Part shown: positions 57,857 to 64,000 of the stretch, in pieces
How the letters are laid out: each line of letters starts with the position of its first letter
How positions within the stretch are numbered: the stretch's first letter is position 1
From: Hemibagrus wyckioides
Taxonomy: Eukaryota > Chordata > Actinopteri > Siluriformes > Bagridae
Length of the DNA stretch: 64,000 nt
Reading direction: 5' to 3'
NCBI RefSeq assembly: GCF_019097595.1
Contig: NC_080719.1
Span: forward strand, 13,572,001 to 13,636,000
Made by a program: the position numbers and the translations under genes
The notes under the pieces: model-generated
What the model saw: the letters and a program-made list of their open reading frames with translations, nothing else
Told to the model about the DNA's origin: nothing
The model's database searches: none

Positions 57857-58540
57857 TTGGCCATACAAGCTTGACGCCAAGGTCATTAAATGTGAGAGCA
57901 GCAGCATGAGGCTGGACAACGTGATTGTTGTCATGTTCCATCTGCTGGCTTGTAATACTCTCATAAACTCAGCAGTGATGTGCAGCGACCCCAGGCCAAT
58001 TAGCATACTGTCTTCCTGTCATTTGAACAACACTTGAGCCTGCTTCCCTAAAGCAGTTAGTCTTTTTAGCAAGACTGTTAAAGGGGACGCCACACAACTG
58101 ATCTCTGTACTACACAAAACTACCTTGCATATTCCTCATATACCCGCAGGCTACAACACCAGTCTGCTGCCTAAGAAAGTCTTCCTCAGCCTGGGCCTGT
58201 TGGCTTTCAGCAAAATCCCCTTTATGGCCCTCTAATCCCATTATGCAAATACAGAGTTCATAAGTCACTCTGGTTTTTGTGAGCAACACTATGATTTATG
58301 TCCTCCTTTTGGCCAGGCATTAGGGATACTGCTGCTGGTGTGTGCAGAATACAAGAGCTTTAGTTTGAGGGCCATTTCATGCAACTCTGAAACCTATGCA
58401 GGATATTATGGGTCTAAAGCAATTACACTATCAGTAGTAGCATGTGGGTTTAGCCTAAACCGGAATGTTTTCTTTTTTTATTAAACCCATTCGTTTAGCA
58501 TAAAGTAAACATCAAGATCAGAGCAAAAATGCACACCTAC

Positions 58541-58547
58541 CTGCTGC
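58541..58547 (-). other. Candidate 3- or 7-nt microexon or zero-length ratchet site
   Basis: On the minus strand a perfect branch-point sequence TACTAAC (58572-58566) is followed by a pyrimidine run ending cttcttcacag, then GCAGCAG, then a good donor gtaggtgtg. Use of the first AG gives a 7-nt exon, which would break the frame. Use of the second AG gives a 3-nt exon (CAG), which adds one residue in frame. Use of the last AG joins acceptor and donor directly. It lies between microexon A and the Ig2 exon. Whether it is used at all is unknown. Confidence 0.35.
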
Positions 58548-58650
58548 CTGTGAAGAAGAACGTCAGTTAGTAAAGCGGATGATTTACATCATGACATTGG
58601 AATAGAAGACACACCTGCCTAATAACAATCAAGTCAAATCAGTGCTCCAT

Positions 58651-58690
58651 GTTTTTTTATTTATTTATTTATTTATTTATTTATTTTTTA
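58651..58690. repeat. (TTTA)n microsatellite
   Basis: About eight TTTA units. Confidence 0.95.
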
Positions 58691-59742
58691 TTTCATGATA
58701 TGTATGGTTTATATAGGTGTAGTCTACTTCCATTTTTGGCCCATTAGTGTTGCCATAGCTCAATTCTATACAATTTACTAAGCTGAAGACTTTAGTACAC
58801 TCACACCAGTGCTGATCTTAAGCATTATCATTTTTGTAATTGAATATTTATTTAGTTTGAATGTAATGTAAGTAGCATACAGAGATCCAATCAGGAATAC
58901 CAGATGTAACATTATACCCATCACTGCCATCTTCTCATACCGATCATACATGCCCTCTCCACTCACTATAACCACGTGTGCTGGTGATAAAGGTATATCA
59001 TTACTTCATCGCTACTATCATTGCTTAGTATAGCAATCCTATTGTAAGTGCTGGAGTACAGCAGTAAATTCTACTTTACTAAGCGTACCATAATTCATAG
59101 GTCATAGTGGCAGCTCTTCTGTAAATACAGCAGCAAATAGGAAAATTTAGCCTAATGCAAAATATTACAAATACATGAGTTCGCTGTATAAGCACCAGGT
59201 TAAATGTATTTCCGTCCAGAAAATACAGTAGCATATAGTGTAATTGCGCAAAGCTCACACAGTGGACAAAGAGAAAATGTAGCAGAGCTCTAAGATTATT
59301 CCTTATTTTACTATTTTATTTATGCATTTCACTCAGCGCATGCTCGCTGCCTGAACTTATCCATGGGATATTTACATACATAACGTGGGCACACAGGGCA
59401 ACAGACCCCTCATTAACCTGGTCTCCTAAAACTGCAAATGTCACAGTGTAACGCAAACAACCTTCTCAGTCTCACCCTGCCAATCACCAGAGAATACACA
59501 CATTGTGGGGTAAACAAACAGAAACATATACACACACACATACACAAACACAGAGACAGACGAAACACATGGACGTCAAAGGACATGTCTGAAAATGGAG
59601 GAAAGGAAAACACACAGATAGAGAATGTGCATTTACTGGGAAAAAGAAGAAGAGAGCTAATCATCATTTAGGAGTCAGAAGGAGCAGTTGGTTAGTTTGT
59701 GAGTAATTAAGGCTAATCATGTGGTTGGGATTAATGTCTTAC

Positions 59743-59760
59743 CTCGGATAGGAGTACCCA
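59743..59760 (-). CDS. ptprs: Ig2 microexon A (18 nt)
   Basis: An 18-nt exon sits between a tttttcag-type acceptor (ctcttttcag) and a GAG|gtaaga donor. It starts and ends in phase 1 and reads (x)-G-T-P-I-R-G, where the last codon is completed by the GG of the exon at 51289. This is the GTPIR element of the family's alternative insert A in Ig2. Human PTPRD carries ESIGGTPIR here and PTPRS carries a form ending STPIR. Skipping leaves the frame intact. In mammals this insert tunes binding to synaptic partners of the IL1RAPL1/IL-1RAcP type. A further upstream 9-nt element (ESI in PTPRD) was looked for between here and 64000 and not found. Confidence 0.85.
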
Positions 59761-62700
59761 CTGAAAAGAGAGTTACAAGTGAAAAACACAACAGGTATTA
59801 TTAGAGAGAGCGCGAGTAGCTCTTGTCAACTTCCTGTGGATTCTGATATTGTTAGAAATTGTTAAAAATCAAATCATTAATAGAGATTTAAAGACCTCAC
59901 TCGGCTGGGCTGGAGCTTTATCTTTTACTTGCTCTTATTCTCTGTCTTTTCTTCTCTTAGCTCTTCCTTTATCTCAGGCTTTCCCGAAACCACACATTAA
60001 AAAATATAACATAGCACGAGGCAGCTTGAGGCCTAGTCAGGGGCTTGTACAATTCTACACAGACTAACCTGGGCTATGAAATGCGGAACATATCTTAACC
60101 AGTTGCTATGAAATGTAGGTTTTCACTACACTCCATTTATTGGAATATTATCAAATAATTATTGCTGTAGGCTTCTTCAAGCTTAATACTTTGTTGAAAT
60201 AAGTGCTTTGATTGTTTCATTTAGTATGTCGGGCATATTTGGCTTTCGTGTTTTGAGGAAAAGCGAGTGAAGACTTGTGGAATTTTGACATTATACTGCT
60301 AACTATCTGTAATAATGTCAGAATAACAGCCAGTACACAGCAAATTTATGCATTTCAGTTGGCTCTGTTTATGAACATTTTATCTAGCCAAAGAAGAAAT
60401 ACAGCCTTTAATTATTTGCCTCTGACCATTTGTTAAAATGTTATGTTCGTGTTGGCTCTATCTATATCAAATATGACTTATGTCTCTGAACATGCCACAT
60501 TTTTCATTCCTTTTGTCTTGGTATGATGAGTCTCAGAACACATCAAGGTCAGAGTTGATAACACTCTCCTGGCTCAGACTGCTTCTCTCTCTCTCTCTAC
60601 ACACGCTTGCCTCTCAATAATGAAATGGCATTGGTGTAGACTTTCTGAATTTATACTTCTGTTGATGAGAAATCTGGTCTGAAGAGCATGCAAACTAAGA
60701 GTTAATAAGTAAAATACAAAGATCTTTTGTGGCTGATTTCTTTTTGATTTGTTCTTGTTTCTGTTCTTTTGGCTCTTTCGGTGGTACTAAGTGTGACCAA
60801 ACTATAATATATCTTAAGAAAAGCTTAACAAACTCCATGGGTTCAAAAACTTTTGATTGACACTACAAGCTAAGAGAAAGACTGTGTGTGGTGGCAGAAG
60901 AGGCTGAGGAGGAAGATGAACTGAATCTGGAACACCACTTTCCCAGGCCATACCTATGAGACCTCCTTTGTTGGTCCTGATCTTTGTTCTGCTGAAGCTT
61001 CCAGCACACCTGAACCAGGGAAATAAGAGCTGCAGTATTTGCACTACCTGGCTCAGGTGTATTTAAAACTAGATTCAGAAAATGTGTGAATTTTGGATGT
61101 CCCAGAAGTCAAGACTGAAGCTCTGTACTCTTCTCTTTCCTTGTTTTAAGTTTCTATCTTACTCACGTCCTAATTATTGAAAGTATAGTAGTTTGGCATT
61201 AAAAAATCCCCACCAAAAAAGAAAAAAAAAAACATGATACCTATAAATGTTTTTTTTTTTTTTTTGAGATTATATGTTAATCACCAATTAACATATAATA
61301 ACATATAAGTAACTGATTACTGATTTTTGTCTCATTTCAAGTCTGTGAGATAGAGATACAGTGTATTTGTCTTAAAAATTCTGACAAACTGAATTTCCCA
61401 ATATAAACCCATTCATTAATACTTAATCAGAGCAATGCATGTCCTGATTTTTCTGAGTGACTGGCTGAAGGTTAAAAGTTAAAAAAGTTAAAAAGTTAAA
61501 ATTTACCTGACCAATAGCAATCTTAATCATTTGACATCACATATCTTATTTTCTTTGCACATTTGAACAGTTCTGTTTATGCTAGGTGTTAGCATGATAA
61601 GCACAACATATAAGTACAACAAAGAGGTGATAAAAAGGAAAACAGCTTGTGGAGATCAAATTCGGTCATACTCCGCCCCTTGCTGACCCAAGAACGTATG
61701 TCACTCAGAAAAATCCAAGACATTCTAACTTTATAAGATAAAGCTCCTTTACACCTCAGCCAAAAAGAGGTCATTACTGTACTGCAAAAGATGTTTTGCC
61801 TGCTTCTCAAACGACTCCCTTAGCAATCCTTTGACTTTCAAGGAATTGCACTTTCAGACCTAAAGTAAGTTATAATACTGGAATTCCCTCAGATGTAAGA
61901 TAACATCTGTGTGTTGATATATTTCAGCCATGTGTAGGTCAGAAAAAAAACAAAAAAAAAAACAGAAAGAGCTGCTTGTAGTTCAGAAACAAGGCATGGA
62001 CCTGTAAGTGAAAAGTAGTGTGTTCTTTGGCAATGGTCTACGAAAATGTGTTTCATGTAGTATTTATACCTCACCTTGCTTTTCAGGAGCAGTGAACAAG
62101 AACACAGGACACTGTTTTTCCTGCTGTGTGTTAAATAATGAAGTGGAAGGTCCATCACTCAACATGTGATAAGGTTTATAGCACTAATTTTGAAAAGCAG
62201 GCAAAACATTTACACTTGAAACTTTTATGGATTGGTTTAAAGGAATCAGGAAGATTGTTAAGTTAGAGATAAGTGGTTAGAGATCTGTTAGACTTAAAGG
62301 GCTTCAGAGGCTGCAGTGTTAAGCATTGTTTAGGTTAGAATCAGAGTTAAGGTTAAGGGTGAGGAGTACGAGATCAAGTTAGGTGAGGTTAGGCTGAGGT
62401 TAGACTACAGTTAGAGCTGTAAGTTTAGTTATAAGGTTAATTGTTAAAGGTTGAGGTATGTTCACCACCCGAGAGTGAAAAATGGGAGAGTAAATGCAAA
62501 ACAATAAACATAAGGGATAAATGATGCATCAAAGAGACATAATCTTTATAACAGAAAAAAAAACATCCTTGGGTTGAGTTTATTTACCTACAAAATCAAA
62601 AGGAAAAGTTGGAAGAAGTGTGTCTGTATTAGTATTATGTGCTTTAGCCAGCCAGTTTTCTCCTTAGAGTAAAATTCACTCACTGTCTCACAAGCAAGCA

Positions 62701-64000
62701 TTCTCCATGCTAAGTTTCCTTAGGAATCTCAGAGACCCACATCCTGTACCCTCTGGAATTTTAGAGGGCAATGAGCTGTCATTTCCACTGCATCTTTGCT
62801 CAGAAAACCCATAGGACAGGGTGGAGGAAACAACAATCTGACTGTAGCATCTGTCCATCTGCATGGCTGGGACACAGAACAGGCTCCAGGCCATGTACGA
62901 GCCCAAGCAAGGCCACAGTGACCTTACCAGCACCTCCGCTGAGACAAATCTCTAGTCCTCTGTTCTCTGCATGCTCGTTCTGACTGTCGCCCAATACAGT
63001 TGTCCAGTGGATGGTGCTGACATGCACTTCTTAGAACTATGACCCACGTTTTGCTTGTAAGCAAAAGATAGTTTGGGCCTAAAATAAGAACAGGAGAAGC
63101 TTTGTTGAAAGATAAAGCACATGAGCCCTCCTTCTGTAGTGCCTGTTAATCTCCAGCACCTGACAAAGCAAGTGAGACTTGAGGTTTGGAACCATGGGAA
63201 CGGCATAGGGGGAATATCAGGCTGTCTTCGAGTGCCAGCCGTGTAAATAACACGACTGTAGCCTGTAGGCACTTGAATAAAGACATTACTCATGGCATTA
63301 AGCTTGAGCCCAGTACGTTGGTCTTTATTTATGAACCATTTCTGGTGGCACTTAGACACTACCGTTAGAATATTTATGAGCTGGTATGTCCAGGCGTTGC
63401 AACTTCTTGGATACCAGCTCAGAGAATCCTAACAAACAGCCAACCCTGCAAACAGATAGGACTGAACCTGATTTTCTCATGATCAGTGAAAGAGACCAGC
63501 AGCAAATTTTCTCTTGAGCTACTGGGTTTTATGGCTGGGAGCTGATGACTGTTCACAAAAGAACAAGCACCATAGATTACTGTATAAGGCCTTAGGGAGA
63601 CCTGGACAGACTTGCCTCTAAGAGTCAAAAAAATCTATAAAAACCATACACACAACCATCCTTAAAAAAGACTATAGGAAAAACATATTTCTCTCGCCCT
63701 CAGTCTGTTTTGGAGCAGAGATTAAAAGAAGCGGAGTCCAAGCCGGGGAGATTGGCGGGAAATCATATCTGGAGGGTGGGAGGGCCGTTGCAGGCCTTTT
63801 TCTCATCATCTTAAATCCCTCAGGCTGTGAGAGAAGGCACCCGATCAACACACACAGCGTCTTGGTAGAGTTGGTGGGCCATAAAAAGTAAACAGCAAGG
63901 GCTAACTAACCCCTAGTTGCACTCTGGAAGTCGTGATCTGCTTTGCAGGATGAGCACAATGTGCTCAATGTGCGCATCCTTAGGACAAAAACAATTGTGC
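59761..64000 (-). other. Intron (partial) upstream of microexon A
   Basis: No exon is seen up to the window edge. T-run at 61250-61265, a 12-bp hairpin at 61271-61299 (ttatatgttaat and its complement), 'aaaagttaaa' repeats at 61475-61502, and a GGTTA-rich stretch at 62270-62460. The remaining sequence up to 64000 holds nothing I can name. Confidence 0.7.

Larger units (their letters stand above)
51290..59742 (-). other. Intron between microexon A and Ig2 exon
   Basis: At 8.5 kb it contains (CA)n at 54992-55024, paired (TG)n and (CA)n at 56795-56832 with 56934-56962 and again at 57676-57738 with 57826-57855, and SINE-like copies at 56050-56412 and 57225-57335. It also has a transposon-derived repeat at 57390-57670, the odd splice-site pair at 58541 and (TTTA)n at 58651-58690. 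The stretch 51500-54950 holds no recognised element. Confidence 0.7.
1898..59760 (-). other. ptprs: ptprs gene, central part (Ig2 to start of phosphatase domain D1)
   Basis: Type IIa receptor protein tyrosine phosphatases are single-pass neuronal and epithelial receptors with three Ig domains, up to eight fibronectin III domains and two cytoplasmic phosphatase domains. They bind proteoglycans and postsynaptic adhesion partners and organise presynaptic terminals and axon growth. Here 22 exons with matching phases encode Ig2 (end) through the first part of D1. The paralogue is called PTPRS, not PTPRD or PTPRF, mainly from the juxtamembrane segment: the KPDSKRK microexon junction, [27 protein letters not shown] and [13 protein letters not shown]. 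It is also supported by the WETDDTAEY cassette. The TM flank ([14 protein letters not shown]) is closer to PTPRD, so the ectodomain alone would be less decisive. Fish often keep two ptprs copies (a and b); I cannot say which this is. Both ends of the gene lie outside the window. Confidence 0.9.

Noticed and set aside
1898..59760. Assignment to PTPRD or PTPRF instead of PTPRS
   Set aside because: The juxtamembrane sequence ([32 protein letters not shown]) and WETDDTAEY fit PTPRS; PTPRD has KRAES...KSS and WEFDDTTEH, and PTPRF differs more.
61505..61520. AG|GT junction ttggtcag|gtaaat on the minus strand
   Set aside because: Isolated, no branch point or strong pyrimidine tract, and no coding sense.
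62581..62600. AG|GT junction gattttgtag|gtaaata on the minus strand as a ratchet point
   Set aside because: Pyrimidine tract is poor and no second donor follows. Such AG|GTAA words are expected by chance in several kilobases.

Overview
The window is intronic and exonic DNA of a vertebrate, almost certainly a ray-finned fish. It has compact but repeat-rich introns, many (GA)n, (CA)n and GATA tracts, a decayed Tc1-like transposon, hAT-like miniature elements and fish-type SINE-like copies. No complete gene and no prokaryotic feature is present. The choice of fish is my inference from exon sequence, intron size and repeat types; I cannot name the species.

One gene, on the minus strand, fills the window. 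It encodes a type IIa (LAR family) receptor protein tyrosine phosphatase, best matched to PTPRS (receptor PTP sigma). The transcript runs from high to low coordinates: a microexon in Ig2 (59743-59760), the end of Ig2 (51179-51289), microexon B between Ig2 and Ig3 (49590-49601), Ig3 (41979-42248), FN1-FN2 (41147-41728), FN3 (40858-40994 and 39401-39545), FN4 (30847-31167), FN5 (28969-29162, a 27-nt cassette at 27617-27643, 25973-26090), FN6-FN7 (20752-21345), FN8 and the membrane-proximal region (19761-19855, 19071-19324, 18180-18267, 16964-17191), the transmembrane exon (16453-16613), the juxtamembrane exons (15178-15189, 14774-14889, a 48-nt cassette at 9933-9980, 6489-6586) and the first exon of phosphatase domain D1 (1898-2021). 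All 22 exons join without a frame break and give 3,753 coding bases. The signal peptide, Ig1 and the first part of Ig2 lie beyond 64000. The rest of D1, including the catalytic cysteine loop, and D2 lie before position 1.

The most interesting layer is regulated splicing. Five small in-frame exons (18, 12, 27, 12 and 48 nt) match the known alternative elements of LAR-type receptors. They change ligand binding in the Ig region, the FN5 domain and the cytoplasmic juxtamembrane segment. A NAGNAG acceptor adds one-residue variation. A 16-nt exon at 50921-50936 begins with GTACAA and ends at a strong donor. It has the architecture of a recursive-splicing exon and would introduce a stop codon if retained; I know of no description of it in this gene. 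A second odd acceptor-donor pair lies at 58541-58547.

The long introns otherwise hold repeats: a Tc1-like remnant at 31615-32830, hAT-like elements with target-site duplications at 44491-44629 and 50543-50698, a longer terminal-inverted-repeat element at 45266-45817, several SINE-like copies, three degenerate minisatellites (two touching or near splice sites), two near-perfect hairpins and long polypurine tracts.
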